This document shows, piece by piece, positions 1 to 7,536 of a stretch of 64,000 bases of DNA. The DNA is taken from NCBI RefSeq assembly GCF_900636475.1, contig NZ_LR134283.1, positions 1,426,001-1,490,000 on the forward strand, in the 5' to 3' direction. A program made the translations under genes and the position numbers. Source of the stretch: Streptococcus anginosus. Lineage in GTDB: Bacteria > Bacillota > Bacilli > Lactobacillales > Streptococcaceae. Every line of letters begins with the position of its first letter. The first letter of the stretch is position 1. The notes beneath the pieces are model-generated. The model made no database searches. It worked only from the letters and a program-made list of their open reading frames with translations, and was not told the origin of the DNA.

Positions 1-2543
1 TCATAAGCAAGAACGGCAATATCATGTAAGCTATCTTTCCAAGTTTTTTCATCAATACCTTGATCTTTAAAGTTCATCTTGATACCAACCGCTACACCAA
101 GGTCATAAACAGCTTTGGCATACGCTTCAACCGCTTCTTCTGGTGTTGAGCAAGGAAGACCTAGCATACGAGCAATATCTTGGAATTTTTCATCAGCTTT
201 CCAGTAGTTGTACTTAGGCCATGTTGTAGTTTTAGATGGACGAGTTCCATTGTAACGGATAACATAAGGAAGTAAAATAGCATTTGTACGTCCGTGAATG
301 GTGTGGTGAACAGCACCAATCTTATGCGCCATTGAGTGACTCATTCCAAGGAAGGCATTTGCAAAGGCCATACCAGCCATTGTAGAGGCATTGTGCATCT
401 TTTCACGGGCTTCTGGGTCAGCCGTTTTTACAGATTTTTCCAAGTATTTGAAGACTAACTTGATAGTTTGAAGAGCAATACCATCTGTATAGTCATTGGC
501 AAAGTTAGAAGTATAAGCTTCAGTTGCGTGTGTCAAGACATCCATACCTGTGTCAGCAGCAATAAATGCTGGAACAGATTCTACTAAAGCAGGATCAACA
601 ATTGCAATGGTTGGTGTCAATGCATAGTCAGTGATAGGGTATTTACGATTATTTGCCTTATCAGAGATAACTGCAAACGGTGTTACTTCTGAACCTGTAC
701 CAGATGTTGTTGGAATACCAATATATTGAGCTTTCTTACCAAGTGATGGGAATTTGAAGGCACGTTTACGGATATCCATGAATTTTTGAACGAGGTCACC
801 GAAGTCAACGTCTGGCTGTTCATAGAACATCCACATACCTTTAGCCGCATCCATTGGTGAGCCACCACCAAGGGCAATGATAGTGTCTGGTTCAAACGAG
901 CGCATTACTTCAACACCACGACGAACTGTTGTGATATCTGGATCTGGTTCAACATCTGAGAAGACTTGAATCGTGACTTTGTTTTTACGAAGATTCAATT
1001 GGTCAATCACACGTTGTACAAAACCGAGTTTTTCAATTGATTTATCGGTAACAATCATGATACGTTCGATACCTTCGCAAGTTTGAAGGTATTGGATTGA
1101 GTTACGTTCGAAGTAGATTTTTGAAGGAACTTTAAACCATTGCATATTATTTCTACGTTTTCCTACTTTCTTGATGTTAAGAAGGTTGATAGCTGATACA
1201 TTATCACCAACTGAGTTGTGTCCGTATGAACCACATCCAAGTGTTAATGATGGAATGAAGGCGTTGTATACATCACCGATACCACCAAAGGTAGATGGAG
1301 AGTTCCAGATAATACGCATTGCCTTTATTTCCGTACCGAAACGTTTTGCAAGAGCTTCGTCTTTTGTATGGATAGCAGCTGAGTGTCCTAGCCCATTAAA
1401 TTCAACCATTTGACGAGCTTTTTTAAGTCCATCTTCAGTATCTTCAGCTTTCAAAACTGCAATAACAGGTGATAATTTTTCACGAGTCAATGGTTCTTTA
1501 ATTCCAACTTCTGCACATTCAGCAGCCAAGATATTTGTTCCTTCTGGTACTTTGAATCCTGCTTGCTCAGCAATCCATGTAGCTGGTTTACCAACAATAT
1601 TTGGGTTCAATTTTGCACCAGCGCAGTTCTTGCTGTTGGCTTTTGCACCAAAACAGAATTCTTCCAAAAGCGCTTTTTCTTTCTTGTTGACAAAGTAAGT
1701 ATGGTAAGATTTGAATTCTTCTACAAATTCATCATAGATTTCTTTATCAATGATCACGGCTTGCTCAGATGCACAGACCATACCATTATCAAATGATTTG
1801 GACATCACGATATCATGTGCTGCTTGGCGGATATTTGCTGATTTTTCAACGTAAGCTGGAACGTTACCAGCACCAACTCCAAGAGCAGGTTTGCCGCATG
1901 AATAGGCAGCTTTTACCATGGCGTTCCCACCAGTCGCAAGGATTGTTGCAATCCCTTCGTGGTTCATCAAAGCTGTTGTTGCTTCCATAGATGGCTGTGT
2001 AATCCATTGAACACAGTTTTCAGGTGCACCTGCTGCAATCGCTGCATCACGTACGATTTGTGCCGCATGAGCAGAAGATTCTTGAGCAGATGGGTGGAAA
2101 GCAAAGATAATTGGATTCCGCGTTTTCAACGAAATCAATGATTTAAAAATCGCTGTTGAAGTTGGGTTGGTCGTTGGAGTGATTCCGCAGATTACTCCGA
2201 CCGGTTCAGCAATTTTCGTTAAACCTGTAATAGGATCATCTTCAATCACACCAACAGTTTTAACACCACGCATATTGTTAACAACATGTTCGCAGGCAAA
2301 AAGGTTTTTTGTTGCTTTGTCTTCAAAGACACCGCGACCTGTTTCTTTAACAGCATGTTCTGCTAAGATACCATGTGCATCAAGAGCAGCAACTGAAGCT
2401 TTTGCAACAATGTAGTCTACTTGTTCTTGATTTAATTTTCTCATTTCTTCCAGAGCAACTAGCCCTTTTTGAACGAGTTCGTCAACATGCTTTTCAGCAG
2501 CTAACTTTTTTTCTTCGGGAGTTAATGTTTTTTTATCAGCCAT
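1..2543 (-). CDS. adhE: Bifunctional acetaldehyde-CoA/alcohol dehydrogenase AdhE, 3' end cut by window edge
   Basis: AdhE reduces acetyl-CoA to acetaldehyde and then to ethanol with NADH, the redox-balancing branch of mixed-acid fermentation in the cytoplasm. The reading frame is open from the ATG at 2543 to the window edge, giving 847 codons of a family usually near 880. The last 30-40 residues are therefore outside. The N-terminal half is an aldehyde dehydrogenase with the catalytic Cys at about residue 257 in DNGMVCASEQ. The C-terminal half is an iron-dependent alcohol dehydrogenase with GGGSPMDAAKG near residue 560 and the metal-binding GMSHSMAHK segment near residue 733. The start is set by an AGGA-type ribosome site just before MADKKTLTPEEKK. 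It has its own promoter with Rex-like and cre-like sites. Confidence 0.97.
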   Translation of the reverse strand, partial: MADKKTLTPEEKKLAAEKHVDELVQKGLVALEEMRKLNQEQVDYIVAKASVAALDAHGILAEHAVKETGRGVFEDKATKNLFACEHVVNNMRGVKTVGVIEDDPITGLTKIAEPVGVICGITPTTNPTSTAIFKSLISLKTRNPIIFAFHPSAQESSAHAAQIVRDAAIAAGAPENCVQWITQPSMEATTALMNHEGIATILATGGNAMVKAAYSCGKPALGVGAGNVPAYVEKSANIRQAAHDIVMSKSFDNGMVCASEQAVIIDKEIYDEFVEEFKSYHTYFVNKKEKALLEEFCFGAKANSKNCAGAKLNPNIVGKPATWIAEQAGFKVPEGTNILAAECAEVGIKEPLTREKLSPVIAVLKAEDTEDGLKKARQMVEFNGLGHSAAIHTKDEALAKRFGTEIKAMRIIWNSPSTFGGIGDVYNAFIPSLTLGCGSYGHNSVGDNVSAINLLNIKKVGKRRNNMQWFKVPSKIYFERNSIQYLQTCEGIERIMIVTDKSIEKLGFVQRVIDQLNLRKNKVTIQVFSDVEPDPDITTVRRGVEVMRSFEPDTIIALGGGSPMDAAKGMWMFYEQPDVDFGDLVQKFMDIRKRAFKFPSLGKKAQYIGIPTTSGTGSEVTPFAVISDKANNRKYPITDYALTPTIAIVDPALVESVPAFIAADTGMDVLTHATEAYTSNFANDYTDGIALQTIKLVFKYLEKSVKTADPEAREKMHNASTMAGMAFANAFLGMSHSMAHKIGAVHHTIHGRTNAILLPYVIRYNGTRPSKTTTWPKYNYWKADEKFQDIARMLGLPCSTPEEAVEAYAKAVYDLGVAVGIKMNFKDQGIDEKTWKDSLHDIAVLAY

Positions 2544-2581
2544 GTGTTCCTCCAATGGTTTTTAGGATTTTTATAAATCCT

Positions 2582-2641
2582 TTGTTAATTTTTTCACAAG
2601 ATTATTATACCTTATTTTCTTTCTCTTGTAAACACTTTCAA
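2582..2641 (-). promoter_or_regulatory. adhE promoter with cre-like and Rex-like operators
   Basis: On the minus strand TTTACA (2632-2627) and TATAAT (2609-2604) are separated by exactly 17 bp. Immediately after the -10, around the expected start site, TTGTTAATTTTTTCACAA (2599-2582) matches the Rex consensus TTGTGA-N6-TCACAA at 11 of 12 fixed bases. TTGAAAGTGTTTACA (2641-2627) covers the -35 and differs from the CcpA cre consensus at one position. Rex senses NADH/NAD and CcpA senses sugar supply, which suits a fermentative dehydrogenase. The sites are seen in the sequence. Binding is inferred. Confidence 0.7.
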
Positions 2642-2642
2642 G

Positions 2643-2732
2643 TAAACTTCACAAACTTTTTCTTTTATATTGTGAATTTGTTTCAAAACATGAGTTTTCT
2701 ATTATATTTAAAAACATTGTTTGTGAAGTTTA
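2643..2732. repeat. 14-bp inverted repeat in the adhE upstream spacer
   Basis: TAAACTTCACAAAC at 2643-2656 is the exact reverse complement of GTTTGTGAAGTTTA at 2719-2732. The arms are 62 bp apart and contain Rex half-site-like TTGTGAA and TTCACAA cores. The rest of the 361-bp spacer 2544-2904 is AT-rich and holds no credible gene. The arms could be a distal pair of regulator sites for adhE. Confidence 0.6.
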
Positions 2733-2855
2733 AAACTTAAAATTATATATTTCACATACTTTTTCAAGATTTCCAAAAACAAAAGTTATGTAAAAAAGAG
2801 CATTTTTGCTGTGTATTCCTACACCCTCGTTCTACCCTACTATCTTTTTACAGCA

Positions 2856-2891
2856 CACAAAAGTCATGAATCGCAAGGCAATCCATGACTT
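2856..2891 (-). terminator. Rho-independent terminator after the acyltransferase operon
   Basis: On the minus strand AAGTCATG pairs with CATGACTT. An inner ATTGC/GCGAT stem closes on a 3-nt loop, and TTTTGTGT follows. It begins 14 bases after the stop of the acyltransferase gene. The T-run is short, so some read-through is possible. Confidence 0.75.
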
Positions 2892-2904
2892 CTAATTATT
2901 ACTA

Positions 2905-4722
2905 TTATTTCTTCACTGTTCCTTTTTTCACAGCTTCATCAATGGCTTGTTTGACGGTTTGAGCATAGAGTTCACCGCCTTTGGTGATTGTTGTTGTCTC
3001 CGAGCCAAAGTGCACATAATCAGTTCCATACCAAATTTCTGGGTGTTCAATAGCAGTTTGATACCAATCCGCCACAAATACATAATCGTATTTTTTCGCC
3101 AATTCCAATTCATACTGACGTGTTTTGACTGCCAAGCTAGAAGCGTTATGTGCTGTCCGACCATCATACGGCGTCACTAAAACCAAACGATGTCCTTTTG
3201 GTAATTTCTCAATAAATTGATTGAGCAAACTTTCGTAGTTATCAACCGTATTGGTTCCCAAGGCTAAGACCACTGTTTCCAGAAGTACTTTGTTTGAAAT
3301 ATCAGTTTGATAGACTTGCAAGCCCGATTCTAAGTTTCGACTGACTGCTGCATCCACTTGAATTTCCGGCATAGCCTGCTTGAGCCATTCACTTGCTCGC
3401 AAAGCTACCGAATCTCCGATAACTGTCGTACCCTTTGCTACGTTGTATTGACTGGCACTCACATTATCAGCTTGGGTACGAGTAATCTGCATTTTACTGT
3501 CAGCTTGATTCAACCCATTGACGAGCAAATTTTCTTCAAAGGCACCAATTTTCGGAGCAGTCATGATCATGACAAAAGCAACCAGTGTTAATGGAATCAA
3601 ACTATAAAATACAGGCGTTGTGATTTGCTTGATGTCCATCTTCAAGCCAAATATTTTTGGCTCTTTACCTGCTAATGTCGGCTCTAACAGATAGAAAGAG
3701 AAAGCCGCCAAGGCAAAGGAAAGCACGGTTGTCAATAGAACTGCCCATCCATTGCTCATCAATTGGGAAAAGATGATGTAAAACGGCCAATGGAACAAAT
3801 ACACACCATAGCTCGTATCTGCAATAAATGTGATAACGGGCGGCTCATCAACATGTGGCGTCTTCTCATGGAGCACACGTGTTGCCAAAATCATCACCAC
3901 CGAAAATACCGTTGCAAGAAGGAAACCAAACAGATAGGTCAATAAATTGTCAAATTTCAGAAGGAAGGTCAATAACAGCAAAGCTGCAAAACTACCACCA
4001 AGTAGATAAAAGGTCTTTTTCAAATCAAGCGCCTGCTCCATTTTACGAAAAGGTGCTCCCAAATCACTCACACCCGAAAGTGTCGCTAAAATACTTCCTG
4101 CAAAAAACGGGAAGATATGCGTGAAACTTGAAAAGTAAATCACAGAAAAGTTTGAAGAGAAGAAACTTCTGACAAACATAGAGAGAAAACTAATCAAGAA
4201 CAAAGCAGATGATAAAAGAAAGATAATACCACGAAATTGCCCAATGGTTTTACTTTTCTTCGCTAAATACCATGTTGCCAAGCCCCACAAGATATAGTAG
4301 TGCATCTCCAAAGCCAAGCTCCATGTGTGCACAAAGAGATGTTGGATAAATTGACTCTCGTAATTTCCACCAGACAAAATTTCATAAAAATTTGTCACAA
4401 AGCCGAGCACAGCAGCGATTTGCGTCCCAATACCAGCCACAAAATCCTTCCGAATCAACAGGGTAAAGGGCATGACAATCAAAATCATAAAGACAAGCGG
4501 TGGCACAATCCGATAAAAGCGACGTCTCAAGAATCCTTTAACATCAATGTCTTTGTCTCTGGCAAATTCATCAATCAAGAGAGATGTAATCAAAAAGCCT
4601 GAGAAAGTGAAGAAAATATCCACACCAATAAAACCGCCAGGAAAAGCTTTCTGGAAGAAATGGTAGAGCAGGACTAGAAGTAACCCTGTAATCCTCACTA
4701 ATGAAAACCATTTAACGCGCAT
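2905..4722 (-). CDS. OatA/OafA-type membrane acyltransferase with SGNH domain
   Basis: Predicted cell-surface O-acyltransferase of about 605 residues. The N-terminal ~370 residues are an acyltransferase-3 domain with about ten hydrophobic segments (RITGLLLVLLYHFF at the start). The C-terminal part is an extracellular SGNH/GDSL esterase-like domain, with the nucleophile Ser in GDSVALRAS near residue 436 and the DxxH-type motif DYVHFGSE near 572. This is the layout of peptidoglycan O-acetyltransferase OatA (Adr in pneumococcus), which acetylates MurNAc and gives lysozyme resistance. The sugar substrate cannot be proved from sequence. I chose the ATG at 4722 (MRVKWFS), preceded by AGGGGA. An upstream in-frame start at 4764 would lie deep inside the MORN gene. 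It overlaps that gene by 11 bp and is co-transcribed with it. Confidence 0.9.
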   Translation of the reverse strand: MRVKWFSLVRITGLLLVLLYHFFQKAFPGGFIGVDIFFTFSGFLITSLLIDEFARDKDIDVKGFLRRRFYRIVPPLVFMILIVMPFTLLIRKDFVAGIGTQIAAVLGFVTNFYEILSGGNYESQFIQHLFVHTWSLALEMHYYILWGLATWYLAKKSKTIGQFRGIIFLLSSALFLISFLSMFVRSFFSSNFSVIYFSSFTHIFPFFAGSILATLSGVSDLGAPFRKMEQALDLKKTFYLLGGSFAALLLLTFLLKFDNLLTYLFGFLLATVFSVVMILATRVLHEKTPHVDEPPVITFIADTSYGVYLFHWPFYIIFSQLMSNGWAVLLTTVLSFALAAFSFYLLEPTLAGKEPKIFGLKMDIKQITTPVFYSLIPLTLVAFVMIMTAPKIGAFEENLLVNGLNQADSKMQITRTQADNVSASQYNVAKGTTVIGDSVALRASEWLKQAMPEIQVDAAVSRNLESGLQVYQTDISNKVLLETVVLALGTNTVDNYESLLNQFIEKLPKGHRLVLVTPYDGRTAHNASSLAVKTRQYELELAKKYDYVFVADWYQTAIEHPEIWYGTDYVHFGSETTTITKGGELYAQTVKQAIDEAVKKGTVKK

Positions 4723-5125
4723 TTTGATAAATCCCCTGTTTAAACTTTCCCTTGTAGACAACATTATTTTCTGTTGTTAATTTGCCTTGACCATCTGCTT
4801 GACCATTTACAAAATTTCCTTCATACTTCCAGCCAGCTTTAGCTGTAAAAGTTCCTTTCCCATTGAAAGTTCCATTTTTAAAATAGCCTTTATAAACATC
4901 ACCATTCTTAAAAGTCAATGTTCCTTGACCATTCATTTTCCCACGGACGAGACTGCCATTATATTTGATTGCTCCTTTATCCAAGGTCAATGCCCCTTGA
5001 CTGGGAATACCTGATGTAAAAGCCACCATCGCTGATAGGACAATAACCGTTACTGCTAGCAATTCCAAGTTATGCCTTGTGAGATAAATTTTGTACTTTT
5101 CGTAAAATTCTTTTAATGTGTCCAT
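4712..5125 (-). CDS. Membrane-anchored MORN-repeat protein
   Basis: A protein of about 137 residues with one transmembrane segment (residues 18-38, LELLAVTVIVLSAMVAF) and four to five MORN-type repeats behind it (NGQGTLTFKNGDVYKGYFKN, FNGKGTFTAKAGWKYEGNF and so on). MORN repeats are beta-hairpin modules found in membrane- or surface-linked proteins. No catalytic motif is visible. Two starts are possible: ATG at 5125, or a GTG at 5134 that abuts the stop of the phosphatase gene. The GGAG site fits the ATG only with short spacing. The gene lies between a low-MW tyrosine phosphatase and a wall acyltransferase with overlapping ends, so it probably acts with the acyltransferase at the envelope. 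Confidence 0.8.
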   Translation of the reverse strand: MDTLKEFYEKYKIYLTRHNLELLAVTVIVLSAMVAFTSGIPSQGALTLDKGAIKYNGSLVRGKMNGQGTLTFKNGDVYKGYFKNGTFNGKGTFTAKAGWKYEGNFVNGQADGQGKLTTENNVVYKGKFKQGIYQNAR

Positions 5126-5133
5126 TCTCTCCA

Positions 5134-5562
5134 CTAATCTTCGCTCTTTATGCGCTTAATCCATTTCTGACAACCTGCCAAAACAAGCCGGTAAGTCTCG
5201 TCAAAATCACCTGTGTACCACGGATCTGGCACACTTTTCTCTTCAAATTGGAATACTTTCTCCAGATATTTTCCCGGTGCGATTTTCCTCAAATCTTGAA
5301 AATTGGATTCGTCCATTCCTATAATATAATCAAAGTCTACAAAATTCTGCTGTGAAATTTGTTGAGAAGTTTTGCTTTGGTCGTAAGGAATGGCATATTT
5401 CTTAAAAATCGCCTGCGTTCCCGAATGGATTGGATTACCATGCTCCCAATCCGAAGTCGCACGACTTTCAACATAAACACCATCTGTCAAATCTTTCATC
5501 ACAAATTCTGCCATTGGACTGCGACAGATATTTCCCAAGCAAACAAACACAATTTTTTTCAT
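5134..5562 (-). CDS. Low-molecular-weight protein tyrosine phosphatase
   Basis: A cytoplasmic phosphatase of 142 residues, the usual family length. The phosphate-binding loop CLGNICRS begins at Cys8 (C-x5-R), and the general-acid Asp lies in DPWYTGD at residues 113-119. Such enzymes remove phosphate from tyrosine residues, often countering BY-kinases of capsule synthesis, but no kinase is nearby. It is the first gene of the phosphatase-MORN-acyltransferase run and begins 78 bp after the csRNA terminator. Confidence 0.93.
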   Translation of the reverse strand: MKKIVFVCLGNICRSPMAEFVMKDLTDGVYVESRATSDWEHGNPIHSGTQAIFKKYAIPYDQSKTSQQISQQNFVDFDYIIGMDESNFQDLRKIAPGKYLEKVFQFEEKSVPDPWYTGDFDETYRLVLAGCQKWIKRIKSED

Positions 5563-5639
5563 AGCATAGACCTCTTTACTATTATAACAAAATCTAAAAA
5601 AATAGGAATTTAAACCCCTGAGAATTTTTGAATTCTTTT

Positions 5640-5732
5640 AAAAACACAAAAGCCGCCGATTGGGCGACTCTTATAGGGAGATTATTATGAAAAAGAAAAG
5701 TTTTTAGGAGTTCAAGTTAAGTTCTTCTCAAC
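5640..5732 (-). ncRNA. Cia-dependent small RNA (csRNA/ccn family)
   Basis: A transcript of about 93 nt is predicted downstream of a CiaR-type promoter. It opens with a stem-loop (CAAGTT/AACTTG with an inner G-U and AG/CT extension). A long unpaired stretch follows, carrying two anti-Shine-Dalgarno blocks (ACTCCTAAAAAC and ATAATCTCCCTATAAG). It ends in GTCGCC/GGCGGC followed by TTTTGTGTTTTT, a rho-independent terminator. This is the known architecture of streptococcal csRNAs, which base-pair with the ribosome site and start codon of targets such as comC. The opposite strand therefore shows a deceptive GGGAG...ATGAAAAAG mini-ORF. The element sits between the ruvB operon and the phosphatase gene. 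Confidence 0.88.
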
Positions 5733-5737
5733 TTGTA

Positions 5738-5775
5738 ATTATAGTATACCGATATTGACTTAAATTTTTCTTAAA
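5738..5775 (-). promoter_or_regulatory. CiaR box and -10 element of the csRNA
   Basis: The minus strand reads TTTAAG (5775-5770), five bases, then TTTAAG (5764-5759). This is a perfect match to the CiaR direct repeat TTTAAG-N5-TTTAAG. TATAAT follows at 5743-5738, so transcription should begin near 5731. CiaR is the response regulator of CiaRH, which controls beta-lactam tolerance and competence in streptococci. Confidence 0.9.
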
Positions 5776-5798
5776 GATTTTACTATTTTTGAGAAATT

Positions 5799-6362
5799 TT
5801 AAAGAAATTCAATTTGAAGATTGTGCCACTTCTTCTGCCAATTCTTTTTGCTCAGTCGTTGTTCATAAAGAGCTTTTCTCGCTGGATCTGTTAAGAAATG
5901 CGGAGTCGGCTGAACACGAAAATGGAGAATGTCGTCTAAGCCATAAGGCGCAAAGAGTTCCAGCTGTCTATTATCCAACAAACGTAAACCCACAGCTGTA
6001 CAGCGCTCTGGATATTTACTCATGGCATCTTGCGAGCTAGTATAAGATTGGGTATTTGGACTGTGGATATGCATATAGACTTGATTCTTGACTTCCCAAT
6101 GGTAATGTGGAAATTCTCGCTTGAGCCGATTTTCAATGTTGAGTGTTTCCTCATAAGAAACATCTGGGTCAAGGAAAATCACATCCACATCCGTCTCTGT
6201 ATCAAAGCCGGGCTTGTCCGACAGAATATTCCAGATGAAATTTCGCACCGAACCAGCACAAAGCCAGCTGTCTTTCAATTGCAAGCCATAGATAATCTGT
6301 AAGATAGTCATCATATCTTGGTCTGATGAAAACGCATGTAAAATCTCTTTTTCGGACAGCAT
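5799..6362 (-). CDS. Nucleotidyltransferase-like family protein (COG3575/DUF925 type)
   Basis: A protein of 187 residues from the ATG at 6362 (MLSEKEILHAF). That ATG is preceded by GGAGA and lies one base after the ruvB stop, so I reject the longer upstream reading at 6443. A pattern of nucleotidyltransferase-fold proteins is visible: an AGSVRNFIW segment (GS-R-like motif) followed by TETDVDVIFLD, the paired acidic residues expected to hold metal. Homologues occur widely as uncharacterised nucleotidyltransferase family proteins. The substrate is unknown. Translation is probably coupled to ruvB, but no link to Holliday junction processing is established. Confidence 0.85.
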   Translation of the reverse strand: MLSEKEILHAFSSDQDMMTILQIIYGLQLKDSWLCAGSVRNFIWNILSDKPGFDTETDVDVIFLDPDVSYEETLNIENRLKREFPHYHWEVKNQVYMHIHSPNTQSYTSSQDAMSKYPERCTAVGLRLLDNRQLELFAPYGLDDILHFRVQPTPHFLTDPARKALYEQRLSKKNWQKKWHNLQIEFL

Positions 6363-6363
6363 G

Positions 6364-7362
6364 TTATTTCTCCAAATATTCATAACCCAAATGCTCGTAA
6401 GCTTTACGAGTTGCCACACGCCCTGTTCGAGTTCGCATAACAAATCCTTTCTGGATCAAATAAGGCTCATACATGTCTTCTACCGTTTCCTGCTCTTCTG
6501 CGATATTGACAGACAGAGTCCCCAGACCAACTGGCCCGCCGCCATAAACCTCAATCATGGTCTTAAGAATCTTCTGATCCACATAATCTAAGCCTTCTTG
6601 ATCCACATCCAGCATCGTCAGCGCTTGATCAGTAATTTGGTCATCAATCAGCCCGTCACCCATAATCTGAGCAAAATCTCGTACGCGTTTAAGAAGTCGA
6701 TTGGCAATCCGAGGCGTGCCCCGGCTACGCAGAGCTAATTCTTCAGCTGCTTCATGCGTAATCTCCATTTCAAAGATGTCTGCCGTCCGCTCCACAATCT
6801 CCGTCAAATCTGCTTCTGCATAATATTCCATGTGACCAGTAATGCCAAAACGAGCCCGTAAAGGATTGGACAGCATACCAGCTCTGGTCGTAGCGCCAAT
6901 CAAGGTAAACGGTGGCAAATCCAAGTGAACACTACGACTGGTCTCGCCAGAGCCAATCATAATATCAATGTAAAAATCTTCCATAGCGCTATAGAGCACC
7001 TCTTCAACAGACATAGGCAAGCGGTGAATCTCATCAATAAAGAGAACATCTCCCGGCTCCAAATCGTTCAAGATTGCCACCAAATCGCCCGCTTTCTCAA
7101 CAACTGGACCCGAAGTTTGCTTGAGATTGACTCCCAGTTCATTGGCAATGACAAAAGCCATAGTGGTCTTTCCCAACCCTGGAGGTCCAAAAAGCAACGT
7201 GTGATCTAGCGCTTCATCTCGCAACTTAGCTGCCTCGATAAAAATCTTTAATTGATTTTTGACCTTGTCTTGACCGATGTATTCTCGTAAATACTGGGGA
7301 CGCAATGTGCGCTCTACGAGCTCCTCGTCTCCCATCAGTTCATTATCCAAAATTCTACTCAT
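6364..7362 (-). CDS. ruvB: Holliday junction branch-migration ATPase RuvB
   Basis: RuvB is the hexameric AAA+ motor that, with RuvA, drives branch migration of Holliday junctions in recombination repair. The 332-residue protein has Walker [10 protein letters not shown] at 59-67, Walker B with DEIHR around 110-114, the sensor segment [10 protein letters not shown], and the C-terminal winged-helix domain ([10 protein letters not shown]). Length is normal. The annotated ATG at 7362 lies only seven bases after a strong -10 element, so the mRNA may have almost no leader. A second Met at residue 10 is an alternative. The downstream nucleotidyltransferase gene follows after one base. Confidence 0.97.
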   Translation of the reverse strand: MSRILDNELMGDEELVERTLRPQYLREYIGQDKVKNQLKIFIEAAKLRDEALDHTLLFGPPGLGKTTMAFVIANELGVNLKQTSGPVVEKAGDLVAILNDLEPGDVLFIDEIHRLPMSVEEVLYSAMEDFYIDIMIGSGETSRSVHLDLPPFTLIGATTRAGMLSNPLRARFGITGHMEYYAEADLTEIVERTADIFEMEITHEAAEELALRSRGTPRIANRLLKRVRDFAQIMGDGLIDDQITDQALTMLDVDQEGLDYVDQKILKTMIEVYGGGPVGLGTLSVNIAEEQETVEDMYEPYLIQKGFVMRTRTGRVATRKAYEHLGYEYLEK

Positions 7363-7369
7363 AACTACT

Positions 7370-7378
7370 ATTATAACA
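7370..7378 (-). promoter_or_regulatory. Extended -10 promoter of ruvB
   Basis: TGTTATAAT on the minus strand (7378-7370) is a full extended -10. No good -35 lies 17 bp upstream (AACTTA). The expected start site is at 7362-7364, at or within two bases of the ruvB ATG. Confidence 0.65.
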
Positions 7379-7444
7379 AAAAATCAGGTTAGTAAGTTAG
7401 TTTGAACTTAGGTTTTACAAATAGAAATTGAAGGGAGTGTTATT

Positions 7445-7495
7445 ATGAAAAAGACTAGAAAGTCTTTATTTGATAATGCTGGATATTTCAAATAA
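7445..7495 (+). CDS. Possible 16-aa peptide ORF (MKKTRKSLFDNAGYFK)
   Basis: A 17-codon frame on the plus strand is preceded by AAGGGAG at suitable spacing and ends in TAA. The peptide is basic and has no signal sequence. I do not recognise it. The first bases resemble the plus-strand face of the csRNA at 5670-5700 (GGGAG, then TTATTATGAAAAAGA). It could therefore be the antisense image of an RNA element rather than a real gene. No clear promoter is visible on either strand. Confidence 0.25.
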   Translation: MKKTRKSLFDNAGYFK

Positions 7496-7524
7496 AAAAA
7501 CGACAGACAAATAATCTATCGTTT
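7494..7524 (-). terminator. Terminator of the bga-galM operon
   Basis: The minus strand forms AAACGATAGA / TCTGTCGTTT, a 10-bp stem with one G-T pair and a 7-nt loop, followed by a run of T. It lies 13 bases after the galM stop codon. Confidence 0.88.
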
Positions 7525-7536
7525 CAATATATCGTG

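Noticed and set aside
2670-2687. Second Rex-like site (TTGTGAATTTGTTTCAAA)
   Set aside because: The left half is perfect but the right half matches only three of six bases. Kept only as part of the inverted-repeat note.
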